From an uncultured Aquimarina sp. (lineage in GTDB: Bacteria > Bacteroidota > Bacteroidia > Flavobacteriales > Flavobacteriaceae), in NCBI GenBank assembly GCA_947502885.1, contig CANNBP010000002.1, forward strand, positions 1 through 64,000: a stretch of DNA of 64,000 nucleotides. Reading direction: 5' to 3'. The position numbers were made by a program, and so were the translations under genes. Shown piece by piece: positions 8,367-16,419 of the stretch. Numbering within the stretch: the stretch's first letter is position 1; each line of letters begins with the position of its first letter. Below the pieces are notes generated by a model that made no database searches, had not been told where the DNA came from, and was given only the letters and a program-made list of their open reading frames with translations.

Positions 8367-8425
8367 TAACGGTTTGTACATGCATCTTGGTGGCTTTTGC
8401 CAACATGATGACATGTACATTGTTA
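8367..8425 (-). other. attC-type site, short class, exactly 59 bp and near-canonical
   Basis: TAAC at 8367 and GTTA at 8422. Outer arms TGTACATG and CATGTACA pair perfectly, then GCAT/ATGATG and an inner TGGC-TTTT-GCCA stem. This is the classical R''-L''-L'-R' layout of a 59-base element. The stop codon of the next gene is made by its GTTA core. Confidence 0.85.
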
Positions 8426-9292
8426 AGTAGCGTTATATCTTTCTGAAAATTTTATTATTTTGTCAGAAACCATTTCCGGCTTTTCTTCATGTGGTAACAA
8501 GGAGGCATTATCAATAATTTCAAATGCCATTTGACTTTTAAATTGTCTTGCCATTTCTATACCTAATTCAATAGGGAATGTTTTGTCATTTTTACCCCAG
8601 ATGAATAAGACATTTGCTTTAATCTCTTTGTGAGTTTTATTAAACTCATCGATTAATTTCCAGTCAATTCCTCTAAGAAACTTAAATGCGCCTTTGATTT
8701 TTTTATTAGACTTAATCAAAGGATTCAAATAAGGTCCAAGATTTTCGTCATTGTTAAGCATTGTTCTATCTGTATAGGCTTGTCTGAATCCCATTGATGA
8801 TTTCACAAATCTTATTTGGCTTAATTTATTTCGGAAATAGTAGGAAGAAAAGGGTAGTCGAGATATTCTTTGAAATAGTTCAATGAATGGTGGTCGGTGA
8901 GTTGGGATTTCTGTATTAATTAATATCAGGTTTTTTATTTTATGTTGATGTTTAATTGCCAATAATCTAGCAATAGTTCCTCCCGAATCATGAGCTATTA
9001 AACTAAATTGTTTTATCCCCATTTCACTCAGAAGTTGATAAGCATTTTTTGCTTGGATATCTATATTTAGATTAGAGTTTCTCGACCAGTCACTATCTCC
9101 TAATCCTGGCATGTCAAGAATATGGCATTTAAAATATTTGGAAAGTTTCGGTAATATCTTTCTCCAAGTATATCCATGTGTTGGAAACCCATGGATAAAA
9201 ACCAAATCTTCACCTTCCCCTATTTGTCTGTATCCAAACGAAACATCATTAACTTGAACTGATTGAAAAGGTATGTTTTTATAGTCTATCAT
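8423..9292 (-). CDS. Alpha/beta hydrolase, epoxide hydrolase / haloalkane dehalogenase-like
   Basis: 289 aa. The fold is shown by FIHGFPTHGYTWRKI (oxyanion loop, near residue 33), the DMPGLGDSDWS loop, and the nucleophile elbow LIAHDSGGTIAR (near residue 100), where the Asp sits at the nucleophile position as in epoxide hydrolases and dehalogenases (alternatively the Ser is used). KANVLFIWGKNDKTFP carries the acid loop and ASLLPHEEKP the catalytic His. The substrate is unknown. It is a single-gene cassette; the TAA stop is formed by the attC core GTTAAG at 8422. Confidence 0.8.
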   Translation of the reverse strand: MIDYKNIPFQSVQVNDVSFGYRQIGEGEDLVFIHGFPTHGYTWRKILPKLSKYFKCHILDMPGLGDSDWSRNSNLNIDIQAKNAYQLLSEMGIKQFSLIAHDSGGTIARLLAIKHQHKIKNLILINTEIPTHRPPFIELFQRISRLPFSSYYFRNKLSQIRFVKSSMGFRQAYTDRTMLNNDENLGPYLNPLIKSNKKIKGAFKFLRGIDWKLIDEFNKTHKEIKANVLFIWGKNDKTFPIELGIEMARQFKSQMAFEIIDNASLLPHEEKPEMVSDKIIKFSERYNAT

Positions 9293-9314
9293 TTTTTATT
9301 TTTTTAATGCCCTC

Positions 9315-9480
9315 TAACGCCAAATATATGAATCGGAGCAAGGCAAGTATACCTGAACCATTTGATTTATCTGCGCATTTTTATTTCTTGTTTAATTTAT
9401 AAAAATTTAGCGCCTTTGCAAAAAGGAAATGACCTTTCGATCTAGCACTAAACTTTGCTCTGATTTCATATATAATGTTA
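9315..9480 (-). other. attC-type site, 165-bp class D
   Basis: TAAC at 9315 and GTTA at 9477. Arms GCCAAATATATGAATCGGAG and CTCTGATTTCATATATAATG pair over most of their length; nearly identical to the site at 7655. Confidence 0.8.
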
Positions 9481-9493
9481 GTAGCAGTGTTTT

Positions 9494-10303
9494 TTATATG
9501 ATCATTTCTTTAAAATGGTCTATTCTTTTTTCCTGAGAATTCAGTTTACCGTATTCGATATAAGTAATTATCGATTGAGGATTTTTACAGTTTTTAAATG
9601 ATTCCTGATAATTATCTACATCTTTTATATATAATTTTTCATACTGTTTTTGAAAATTTATTCGCTTTTTACTACTTATCGATTTACTATAAACCCAATT
9701 TGTTGTAATCCAATTGTACGAAAGCCATCCTCCAAAGTTTAGTTCATTTTCATTTTTTCCAAAATATAAAGTTGGCCCATTGAATAAGTGAACATATTTG
9801 TGGGTTTTATTGAAATACTCGTGAATATCTTTCACAAATACTTTTAATTCAAATTTTAAAGTTAGACTTTCAATTTGTTCACTTCCTTTTATAAAGTTTG
9901 CAAGCTCTTCAGTATTTGAAGGAAAATCTGATGTGACAATTTTGCAACCTGCTTGTTTGGCAAAATATCTAAAAAGGTTTATTTTCTGATCTTTCCAGTC
10001 ATCACCATAAATTTCTTTAAAATCTATAAGCTTTAGATCATTTAGCTTATTAAAATTAGTTTCACAATATTTAACAAAGTTATCATAAGCATCATCGTGA
10101 GGTCTAGTCAGGTTATTGTTACAATTTTGGCAAATGACTTTTGTGAATTTTAAATTCTTATCCTTATATGATTTTATTGATTTTGGAGTTTCAGAGATAT
10201 AATAAGCTTCAAATTTTTTCCCATAATTCCTTTTAATGTCTGAAGCTTTAAATTTATGCTCTTCAGAATTCGCTTTTTCTCCACAAATCCAACATTTTAT
10301 CAT
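9494..10303 (-). CDS. HNH-like zinc-finger protein of unknown function
   Basis: 269 aa, cytoplasmic. The N-terminus has CWICGEKANSEEHKF and, 45 residues on, CQNCNNNL: two CxxC pairs around an EEH, the layout of HNH-endonuclease zinc ribbons (C-x2-C ... EH ... C-x2-C). The His/Asn of a complete HNH catalytic loop is not clear, so nuclease activity is only possible. The remainder has a Trp-rich segment (FGGWLSYNWITTNWVYS). Cassette flanks GTTAGTAGCA (9477) and TGCTACTAAC (10318) are exact 10-bp complements. Phage defence or mobile-element roles would fit such a protein but are unproven. Confidence 0.6.
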   Translation of the reverse strand: MIKCWICGEKANSEEHKFKASDIKRNYGKKFEAYYISETPKSIKSYKDKNLKFTKVICQNCNNNLTRPHDDAYDNFVKYCETNFNKLNDLKLIDFKEIYGDDWKDQKINLFRYFAKQAGCKIVTSDFPSNTEELANFIKGSEQIESLTLKFELKVFVKDIHEYFNKTHKYVHLFNGPTLYFGKNENELNFGGWLSYNWITTNWVYSKSISSKKRINFQKQYEKLYIKDVDNYQESFKNCKNPQSIITYIEYGKLNSQEKRIDHFKEMII

Positions 10304-10323
10304 AATCTAATTTTCATTGCTAC

Positions 10324-10488
10324 TAACGTTTAATATATGTGTCGTAGCAGGGCAAATTGTTACCTTGCTTTTCGGTTTTTCTGCGCATTGGTTGCTAACT
10401 TTTATTTCTTGTAAGCATTGCGCCTTACCAAATATACAAGAACCATTTGATTCATCACTTAACTGCTATGATCGCATATATAGTGTTA
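10324..10488 (-). other. attC-type site, 165-bp class A, best preserved
   Basis: TAAC at 10324 and GTTA at 10485. Arms GTTTAATATATGTGTCG and GATCGCATATATAGTG, then AGCAG/CTGCT, then TGCGCATTGG/GCATTGCGCC. Both cores and all three stems are intact. Confidence 0.85.
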
Positions 10489-10498
10489 GCAATAGTTT

Positions 10499-10894
10499 TT
10501 ATTTTTTTAGTTCGATTTTAATCTTGGGATTCCTTTCAGATTCAGAGTTTCCAAATCCATTCGCTTCCAGAGTCAATTTATTTGAATTTAGCTTGGTAAT
10601 TTTGAGTGGTATTCCATAATCACTGTAAATTAGAATTAGATTATTCTTTTCCAGTTCATAGTAATATGATTCACTTAAAGTATCTTTTAAATAGAAATCT
10701 AATTTTCCGTTTTCAGTAATTCTTAGTTTTGAGTGTTTGTCCAATTTAGCATCATCATAATTTGTTATATAAAGTGGATATTCACTCAAAGAAGAGACGT
10801 TCCATTCTCCAATTAATTCTTCTTTCTTATGATAACAACCCAAAGTTATTATAGAAAATAGAGCTAATAATATCAAATTTTGGAGTTTACTCAT
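10499..10894 (-). CDS. Small lipoprotein, lipocalin-like
   Basis: 131 aa with a lipobox (ALFSIITLGC, Cys at about residue 20). LIGEWNVSSL just after the mature N-terminus is the GxW motif usual in small Bacteroidetes lipocalin-like lipoproteins, and the rest is predicted strands with ITKLNSNKLTLEA near the end. Probably anchored in the outer or inner membrane facing the periplasm; the ligand is unknown. Flanks GTTAGCAATA (10485) and TATTGCTAAC (10903) are exact complements, so it is a single-gene cassette. Confidence 0.65.
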   Translation of the reverse strand: MSKLQNLILLALFSIITLGCYHKKEELIGEWNVSSLSEYPLYITNYDDAKLDKHSKLRITENGKLDFYLKDTLSESYYYELEKNNLILIYSDYGIPLKITKLNSNKLTLEANGFGNSESERNPKIKIELKK

Positions 10895-10908
10895 TATAGT
10901 ATTATTGC

Positions 10909-11131
10909 TAACAACGTTATATACACACTTTCTAAATACAAATGTTTATAAGCATTTGTAAATGTATAATAATCGATTATTATTTGTTTAGCAGACTAAA
11001 ATACAATCTTGATCTAGAAGATACCTGATAAGAAATCATAAAATAAGCCAAAAAAGAGAGATTGCACCTTTTGGGTGTGGTTTTGGGATAGCTTACTTTG
11101 CTCGGATTGCAAATCCTAGAGATCTGGGTTA
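10909..11131 (-). repeat. Class B cassette junction
   Basis: Starts TAACAACGTTATATACACAC, has the conserved block at 10998 and the CATAAAATAAGCCAAAAAAG part, and ends at GTTAAC (11128), whose bases form the stop codon of the next gene. The distal CCTAACCTTGGG section found in other copies is absent. Confidence 0.6.
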
Positions 11132-11524
11132 ACAACCACAATTGCCATAAACTCTGTATAGTTTTTTGTTACCCTTCTTATCAATTATAATCAAATCTGC
11201 ATTGTAAGCTTCATCTATTTCGGTTGTGTTTTCAATGAATACAGTATATTCTCCATTCCTAAACACATCCCCCTCTTTTTCAAGAGATACTATTTTGTTA
11301 TCAATAGAGATCAGGCAATTTTTTCCTAAATCATCAAAATATACATATTTCTCTGCTTGATACTCTAACGCTGAGTTAGCGTAAATACACGAACATCCAT
11401 ATAACGATTTGGGTATTTCGGATAGGTTGAAAGTTGTAATTTCTATTTTTTCATCTTTCTTCTCCTGCGAAAATACAAATCCAAAAGTCAGACATAAAGC
11501 GAAGGAGATAATAATTTTTTTCAT
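11129..11524 (-). CDS. Small secreted Cys-rich protein
   Basis: 131 aa from the ATG at 11524 (an ATG at 11545 would add MNNRIRN in front of the signal peptide and is less likely). Signal peptide MKKIIISFALCLTFGFVFSQ. Cysteines sit in GCSCIY near residue 43 and YGNCGC at the very C-terminus, which could form two disulphides or bind a metal. Family not recognised. The TAA stop is made by the GTTAAC core at its 3' border. Confidence 0.6.
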   Translation of the reverse strand: MKKIIISFALCLTFGFVFSQEKKDEKIEITTFNLSEIPKSLYGCSCIYANSALEYQAEKYVYFDDLGKNCLISIDNKIVSLEKEGDVFRNGEYTVFIENTTEIDEAYNADLIIIDKKGNKKLYRVYGNCGC

Positions 11525-11593
11525 GTTTCTTATTCTATTATTCATTTATAAAAAGGCACACAATAGTGTTATATAACCCCAGTGATCGGGTAA

Positions 11594-12355
11594 TCATTCA
11601 AATATAGCTACAACCCTAGCTGGAGCTGCCGAAGCGCCAACAATTTTTAAAGGGAAAACAGCAATTTTAAAGCCTTGGTACGGAAGCTGATCTAAATTTA
11701 CAAGCTGTTCTATATGACAGTATTCTTTTCGTTGTCCAACTAAGTGAGCTTCCCAAAATAATTCAGAATTGTTGGTTTCTTTTGCTTTTTTAATAAGATA
11801 TTTTAATGGTAAATCCCAACCCCACGAATCAATTCCCATTACTTTAATTCCTTGATCAATGAGCCATTCGGTCGCTTTTGCACTCATTCCAGTTCCTTTG
11901 TCTGGGAAGTCTTTGGTTCCATTGTAAATACTTCTGCCCGTATTAATCAAAACAATCATACCTTTTTTGAGGGATAATTTTTCTTTGTCCAAGAAATCCT
12001 GAATATCTTGAACAGTTATCGCATCAAAATCTTCTTTATGTTTCATATCAATAACTAGGCCATCTCCATAACACCAATCCAACGGAATTTCATCAATTGT
12101 CTTGGCACGTTCTCCATTTACGGTAGCAGAATAGTGCCATGGAGCATCAATATGAGTGGTAGAATGCACCCCCATTTTTTTGATGGTATCATCTGCCCAA
12201 CCTTTAAAACCTTTAGGGTACAATTTTTTAGGTAATCCCAAGAATCGCAGCAATAAACCTGCTTTTTTATGTGATTTATGTTTGATTTTAACCTTCATAA
12301 ACCATGGATCTGATTTATTGTACTGAATTGGTTTTGATAAATCTATTATTTTCAT
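11594..12355 (-). CDS. Cyclase family protein, kynurenine formamidase-like
   Basis: 253 aa, about the family length. The metal-binding signature is HSTTHIDAPWHY (near residue 64; HxxxHxDxPxH). Other family features are VIDMKH, the GMIVLINTGRS strand, VMGIDSWGWDLP and the C-terminal PLKIVGASAAPARVVAIF with the GxxxxPxR motif. Members hydrolyse N-formylkynurenine, or cyclise/dehydrate other acids, using a Zn or Mn centre. The substrate here is not known. No clean attC site lies on its 3' side, where only 48 bp separate it from the next gene. Confidence 0.85.
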   Translation of the reverse strand: MKIIDLSKPIQYNKSDPWFMKVKIKHKSHKKAGLLLRFLGLPKKLYPKGFKGWADDTIKKMGVHSTTHIDAPWHYSATVNGERAKTIDEIPLDWCYGDGLVIDMKHKEDFDAITVQDIQDFLDKEKLSLKKGMIVLINTGRSIYNGTKDFPDKGTGMSAKATEWLIDQGIKVMGIDSWGWDLPLKYLIKKAKETNNSELFWEAHLVGQRKEYCHIEQLVNLDQLPYQGFKIAVFPLKIVGASAAPARVVAIFE

Positions 12356-12369
12356 TGTTACTCTTACTT

Positions 12370-12545
12370 ATTTATATCATCAATAGTGTACTTATATTTC
12401 TAAAATTTCAAGAATACAAGTAATTGTCGAATTCACTAAAATACAATCTTGATCTATGAGTTGTATGCTTAGAATTATAAAATAAGCTTAAAAAATGGAG
12501 AATTACTCTTTTTGAATGTAATTTGAGATGTGTTATTACTAGCTT
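12370..12545 (-). repeat. Class B cassette junction, decayed
   Basis: Contains the conserved block at 12438 followed by a variant ATGAGTTGTATGCTTAGAAT in place of the usual AGAAGATACCTGATAAG. The core sites at both ends are weak. Confidence 0.5.
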
Positions 12546-12547
12546 TT

Positions 12548-13279
12548 TTAATAATATTTTCCTTCTTCACATTTATTTCTATCCCAGTGTTTATTGAGAA
12601 AGTCCATAAATAATTTGTTACTTTTTAAGTTCTTACTTGGTTGATATTGCCCACCGTATGGCTGTTCACTTTTACACATAAGCATTGTTGCACCTCTCAA
12701 AGCATATTTAGTCGAACCTTCATACATTATTATTTTCATTTCTCCAGGGTCCATTCCTCCACGACAAATAGAAACATATGATAAAGATATTTCAGTTATT
12801 CCATCATTATCCAAATCGGTAATTGTAGTTGCTTTTGGTGCAAAACCTGTAAACCAGTCGACTCCAAAACATTCGGTATAATCATAAACTCGCCATTTTC
12901 TTTTATATCCTTTATCAGACTTGACTTTTTGAAACAGATACGCATACAATTCTGATTTGTCTTGAATCATATAGTCTGTTGAATCTTTGTCATAGTCTTT
13001 CCAAGTGAAGTGCCCAGTTACTGTTTGGATTAGAATATTCTCTCCGCTAGAATCGGTCCATTTGAGTGCCTCAACTACTGTTCCTCTAAAATCAACTGTT
13101 TTAGGAATGTCATCATAATTTAAAGTGTCAATTTTTATTGATTTACTTGAGTTTTCTTTATCCCAAATTCCCAACCAAATGTCTGGTTCTAGTTGTCTGA
13201 ATTTTTCTTTATGCTCTTTTGTTTGCCCGAAAGTAAACTGAGATATTATCAGAATCAATATTGTTATTACGTTCTTCAT
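12548..13279 (-). CDS. Secreted protein resembling the M949_RS01915 family
   Basis: 243 aa from the ATG at 13279; the longer frame to 13396 crosses an attC-like site. Signal peptide MKNVITILILIISQFTFGQ. The motif ITDLDNDGITEISLSY (near residue 155) is followed by CRGGMDPGEMKIIMYEGS and KYALRGAT, as I remember it from the flavobacterial family named for M949_RS01915, described as surface polysaccharide biosynthesis. That name is weakly supported, and a calcium-binding VCBS-like role is equally possible. Found here as a cassette. Confidence 0.55.
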   Translation of the reverse strand: MKNVITILILIISQFTFGQTKEHKEKFRQLEPDIWLGIWDKENSSKSIKIDTLNYDDIPKTVDFRGTVVEALKWTDSSGENILIQTVTGHFTWKDYDKDSTDYMIQDKSELYAYLFQKVKSDKGYKRKWRVYDYTECFGVDWFTGFAPKATTITDLDNDGITEISLSYVSICRGGMDPGEMKIIMYEGSTKYALRGATMLMCKSEQPYGGQYQPSKNLKSNKLFMDFLNKHWDRNKCEEGKYY

Positions 13280-13295
13280 TTTTCTTAATTGCTGG

Positions 13296-13392
13296 TAACG
13301 TTTAATATATGAAAAGTAGGCGATTTCGAAGCACAAAACTTTCGGTAAAGCACAAAGTTTGATACAAGCTAAAACTTTTGATTTTAGCATTA
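13296..13392 (-). other. attC-type site, about 97 bp, diverged
   Basis: TAAC at 13296 and a weak far core CATTATC at 13388. Arms GTTTAATATATGAAAAGTAGG and CTAAAACTTTTGATTTTAGC pair imperfectly. The proximal arm keeps the class A start TAACGTTTAATATATG. Confidence 0.5.
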
Positions 13393-13398
13393 TCACGC

Positions 13399-14046
13399 TT
13401 ATTTTTTACTATTTTTCTTAGCTACTATAAAGTAACTAGATGCACCTTTGTAAATCTTTTCTGAATCAACAGTCTGAAAATTTCCATTTATGATTAAATC
13501 ATCTACATCAGAACTTTTAAGTCTTCTTATAGGAACCGGAATTATTCCAATTCGACACATTATTTGAACAAGTCGAATTTGCAAACCAACTAAAAATGAC
13601 AATTTACCTCCTAAACAAGGTGTTACAGAGATAAACAAACCATTAGGTTTTAATAATTCATCTATTCTTTGTACAACATTTTTGGGATTAGGAATAGTGT
13701 GCAGCATATTGAAAGCTAGTATTACATCATAAGATTCTTTTTTGTGTTTTTCATCAAAAATATCCGTTTGAGAGAAAGTTACATTTTCAATTTTTTTATC
13801 GACTGCCTTTTCTTTAGCAATTTCAATCATCTTTGATGATATGTCAATTGCGTGTATTTCTTTAACATAGTCGGCAATTTCACAAGATACTGTACCTGTT
13901 CCACACCCGTAATCTAAAACAACATTACTTTTCTCTAAATACTTTTTAGTGTTTTTTCGAGACTTACTATGAATATATTCAAAACGTTCTTCTGTTTTGT
14001 CGTAGTTTTTTGAAGCACTATCCCAAAATTTTTTTGATTTGTCCAT
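13399..14046 (-). CDS. Class I SAM-dependent methyltransferase
   Basis: 215 aa from the ATG at 14046 (MDKSKKFWDSASKNYD); the extension to 14148 lies in a repeat. Motif I is VLDYGCGTGTVS (near residue 45), with the acidic residue of motif II in HAIDISSKMIEIA, motif III around FSQTDIFDE and post-motif strands VILAFNMLHTI and GLFISVTPC. The N-terminal FWDSASKNYD is common in UbiE/COQ5-like methyltransferases. A C-terminal hydrophobic stretch (LSFLVGLQIRLVQIMCRIGI) may contact a lipid substrate. The actual substrate is unknown. Confidence 0.8.
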   Translation of the reverse strand: MDKSKKFWDSASKNYDKTEERFEYIHSKSRKNTKKYLEKSNVVLDYGCGTGTVSCEIADYVKEIHAIDISSKMIEIAKEKAVDKKIENVTFSQTDIFDEKHKKESYDVILAFNMLHTIPNPKNVVQRIDELLKPNGLFISVTPCLGGKLSFLVGLQIRLVQIMCRIGIIPVPIRRLKSSDVDDLIINGNFQTVDSEKIYKGASSYFIVAKKNSKK

Positions 14047-14059
14047 TCGTTGTAATTTC

Positions 14060-14155
14060 TTGTTGTTTAACGCACTAAAATACAATCTTGATCCAAGAGT
14101 TGTATGCTTAGAATCATAAAATAAGTGTAAAAATGGGAGAAATTGCACTTTTTTA
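14060..14155 (-). repeat. Class B conserved block, partial copy
   Basis: TTTAACGCACTAAAATAC and the conserved block at 14077, then a GTTGTATGCTTAGAATCATAA variant shared with the copy at 12438. The two copies thus form a sub-type. Confidence 0.55.
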
Positions 14156-14156
14156 G

Positions 14157-14278
14157 TATGGTTTCGTTGACGATTTCAAAGCTCTTATTTTAGAGAGTTA
14201 CAAAATAGGGCAAATTGAAATACGAACACTCGCAAACTTCTATCTCGATAATGAACTAAACCTTTTGTTGGTGACACA
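14157..14278 (+). pseudogene. Possible plus-strand coding remnant
   Basis: Between a class B block and the beta-lactamase, the plus strand reads in one frame VDDFKALILESYKIG followed by QIEIRTLANFYLDNELNLLL without a start codon. The composition looks coding, and it would be the only plus-strand coding trace in the array. I do not recognise the family. It may be a fragment of an inverted or foreign gene. Confidence 0.3.
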
Positions 14279-15256
14279 TTATTCTTTTGTCTGTATAGTG
14301 TAGAAGTCATATGTAGCTTTTGCTATATCCGCTATAATTTTTGCGTTTGTTTTAAAATCTTCTTGTGAGTCTGTTACAAAAACACTGACAATAAAGTAAT
14401 TCCCATTTGGTAAAAAAACAATCCCAATATCGTTTACTGCAGCAGTAATTCCTGTTTCTTTATTAGTGCCTGACCATCCTGTCTTATTGGCTACAATTAT
14501 TTCTTTTGGCAATTGTCCTCTTATTCTATTTTTTCCTGTTTTTGTATCTATATTAGTTTCCCAAAAGAAATCATAACTGCTTTTTGAAAGTAGGTTGTTT
14601 TTATTTTCAAAGAATAGTTTTAGTGTTTCACTTGCTGCTTTCGGTGTTGTCCAATTTTGAAATATATTTTCCCATTTTGCTTGTAATCCTTTTTCATTGA
14701 AAGTAATCTGTATATCTTCTACACCACTCTTTTTTATGTACTCTTCAACTGTTTTGGGTGTTCCGATAAGTCGTATTAAAATGTCACAGGCTGTGTTGTC
14801 GCTATAAGATACATTGTACTGAATTAATCTTTCAATAGTAAAACTGCCTCCGTTCGGGTTTTCATCTCTAAGTGGGCTCCAAAAGTCTTCTGGCAAAAGT
14901 TCATCTTTACTTATTTCTACTGTTTGGCCCAACGATAATGTGCCCTTATCAACCTCTGACAATACGGCTAATGCAATATGGAACTTAAACACACTTTGCA
15001 TTGGAAATCGTTTGTCTCCGTTTAGCGAAAAAGTATCTTTTCCTTTATTTCCGATTATTGAAACGCCAACTACCGCATTTTTATCCGATACGATTTGTTC
15101 AATAATATTGCGTAGTGATTCAGTTTTGCTGTTTGGTATTTTGTCCAATACGATTTGCTTGTTTTCTTTTTTTAACAAATCACTTTTGCTTTTTGATGTC
15201 GTACAACTTGTTAAAAGGAATACTAGTAAAGCTGTTAATTGGAATATTCTATTCAT
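14279..15256 (-). CDS. Class A beta-lactamase, subclass A2-like (PER/CfxA/VEB group), lipoprotein
   Basis: 325 aa. A lipobox LLTSC puts Cys at residue 18, so the enzyme is probably membrane-anchored in the periplasm. Catalytic motifs are complete: S88-V-F-K91 (SxxK), S152-D-N154 (SDN), and K258-T-G260. The omega-loop Glu is probably E188 in FNEKGLQ, aligned with the PER-type NEAQM loop. FPMQSVFKFHIALAVL, EDFWSPLRDENPNGGSFT and QNWTTPKAASETL are typical of the PER/VEB/CfxA branch of Bacteroidetes origin. It should hydrolyse penicillins and perhaps cephalosporins; the spectrum cannot be read. It sits in the array next to a 70-bp attC site, so it may be mobile. Confidence 0.9.
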   Translation of the reverse strand: MNRIFQLTALLVFLLTSCTTSKSKSDLLKKENKQIVLDKIPNSKTESLRNIIEQIVSDKNAVVGVSIIGNKGKDTFSLNGDKRFPMQSVFKFHIALAVLSEVDKGTLSLGQTVEISKDELLPEDFWSPLRDENPNGGSFTIERLIQYNVSYSDNTACDILIRLIGTPKTVEEYIKKSGVEDIQITFNEKGLQAKWENIFQNWTTPKAASETLKLFFENKNNLLSKSSYDFFWETNIDTKTGKNRIRGQLPKEIIVANKTGWSGTNKETGITAAVNDIGIVFLPNGNYFIVSVFVTDSQEDFKTNAKIIADIAKATYDFYTIQTKE

Positions 15257-15292
15257 TCTTTTATTTTATGTTTTGTCTTTAAAAATTGTAGC

Positions 15293-15362
15293 CAACGTGT
15301 TTGTGTATGATTTTGTTACGTGTTTCAGCAACTAATTTAACAATGAATTATACAGGGTGTTG
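15293..15362 (-). other. attC-type site, 70 bp
   Basis: CAAC at 15293 and GTTG at 15359. Arms TGTATGATTTTGTT and AACAATGAATTATACA pair imperfectly around a short centre. The core pair is CAAC/GTTG, not TAAC/GTTA. Confidence 0.6.
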
Positions 15363-15374
15363 TGCAACGTTTTT

Positions 15375-16007
15375 TTAGTGATAATCTGGTATATTTAAAC
15401 CTAAAATCAAATTTCTGTTAGCTGTCCAAATTCCATCTTTCTTTTCCAGTTTTACAATTCCAGAGTCACCTCTATTTTTTTGCGATTGTTTTTTTTCTGC
15501 TGTTAGCTTAGGGTCGCTTTCGAAAAAGTAACTATCTATGTAATAGGGAATAGTATTAGGTTCTTTCACGTAAATATGAATATGTTCAGGTTCTGGAGCT
15601 TTTGGGTATGGTGCTGGTCTGAAAGTATAAAAAGAAAATTTTCCATCTTTGCCTGTTTTTAACCACCCACGATATTGTCCGTGAGTTTTTTCCCAACCAA
15701 AAGGTTTTTCACTTGGTTGATAAATTCCATTTCGATCTGTGTGATATATGTATAGTATCACATTTTCTGCTGGTGTTTTTCCGTCTTTTTGAAATACAGT
15801 TCCTGTTATTTTTACTTTTGGCTCATTATTTTCAAAACCTGGTAGGGTATCATTTGACTTTGGTTTAATATTCAACTCTTTAAAATCTAAAACTGCCTCA
15901 CAATCTTGACAAGGTCCGCCAACATTTCGTTCAACATTAGAGCTTGTTTGTCCTTTACAAGAAAAAATAGATAAAGTCAACAATAATATTCCTAAGTATT
16001 TTTTCAT
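15375..16007 (-). CDS. Intradiol ring-cleavage dioxygenase-like lipoprotein
   Basis: 210 aa from the ATG at 16007. Lipobox LLLTLSIFSC. The mature part is a single dioxygenase beta-sandwich domain. The four iron ligands of protocatechuate/catechol dioxygenases can be placed: Tyr in YIYHTDRNGIYQ, Tyr in HGQYRGW, and two His in PEPEHIHIYV. GTVFQKDGKTPAENV is the usual domain entry. Secreted single-domain members are common in Bacteroidetes, and their substrates are mostly unknown. Flanks GTTGTGCAAC (15359) and GTTGCACAAC (16029) are perfect 10-bp complements, so it is a single-gene cassette. Confidence 0.85.
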   Translation of the reverse strand: MKKYLGILLLTLSIFSCKGQTSSNVERNVGGPCQDCEAVLDFKELNIKPKSNDTLPGFENNEPKVKITGTVFQKDGKTPAENVILYIYHTDRNGIYQPSEKPFGWEKTHGQYRGWLKTGKDGKFSFYTFRPAPYPKAPEPEHIHIYVKEPNTIPYYIDSYFFESDPKLTAEKKQSQKNRGDSGIVKLEKKDGIWTANRNLILGLNIPDYH

Positions 16008-16034
16008 TCTCAACGCTTTTTTCAAAATGTTGCA

Positions 16035-16195
16035 CAACAACGTTATATAATCACTATAGTACCTGTATTCCTAAAATATTGAGGATATAAGTATTCGTTT
16101 AACATACGAAAATACAATCTTGATCTAGAAGCTACCTTCTAAAAAGTCATAAAATAAGTTTAAAAATTAGGAGAACTGCACCTTTTTATAATGGC
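16035..16195 (-). repeat. Class B cassette junction
   Basis: CAACAACGTTATATAATCAC at the right border, a conserved block at 16109, then the sub-type GAAGCTACCTTCTAAAAAG shared only with the copy at 25137. The distal part is replaced by pseudogene sequence. Confidence 0.6.
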
Positions 16196-16202
16196 CAGTT
16201 GA

Positions 16203-16355
16203 TTATTTTCTTGCTACTGATACTAATTGTAATATTGGTATATCGGTAGGTGCTATAGTAAAGTCTACTAGCTCCTCTGGATGTATCCAGTTTTAGTCCT
16301 CATGATCGATGAGCCCTAAAGAAGCTTCTTTAAAAATACAATTGTAGGGCAGTGG
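16203..16355 (-). pseudogene. NUDIX (MutT-like) hydrolase C-terminal remnant
   Basis: The minus strand reads in one frame YNCIFKEASLGLIDHED, then a stop codon, then NWIHPEELVDFTIAPTDIPI and LQLV before a final stop at 16203. H-E-[DE]-x-x-W-[IV]-x-P-E-E-L followed by APxDxPIL is the usual end of MutT-type 8-oxo-dGTP/CTP pyrophosphohydrolases. The NUDIX box itself is not found upstream, so this is a truncated and stopped remnant of a cassette gene. Confidence 0.6.
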
Positions 16356-16419
16356 CTTAATGGTTATGTTTTATGCATAGTATATGGTTCTTAGCTAGAA
16401 GTCAGTTATACAAGGTTTT

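Noticed and set aside
8358..8420. N-terminal extension of the 7827 gene to 8420; likewise 2360, 3739, 13396, 14148 and 16040
   Set aside because: The extensions translate the recombination sites or spacers; each gene has a later ATG, most followed by a signal peptide or family start.
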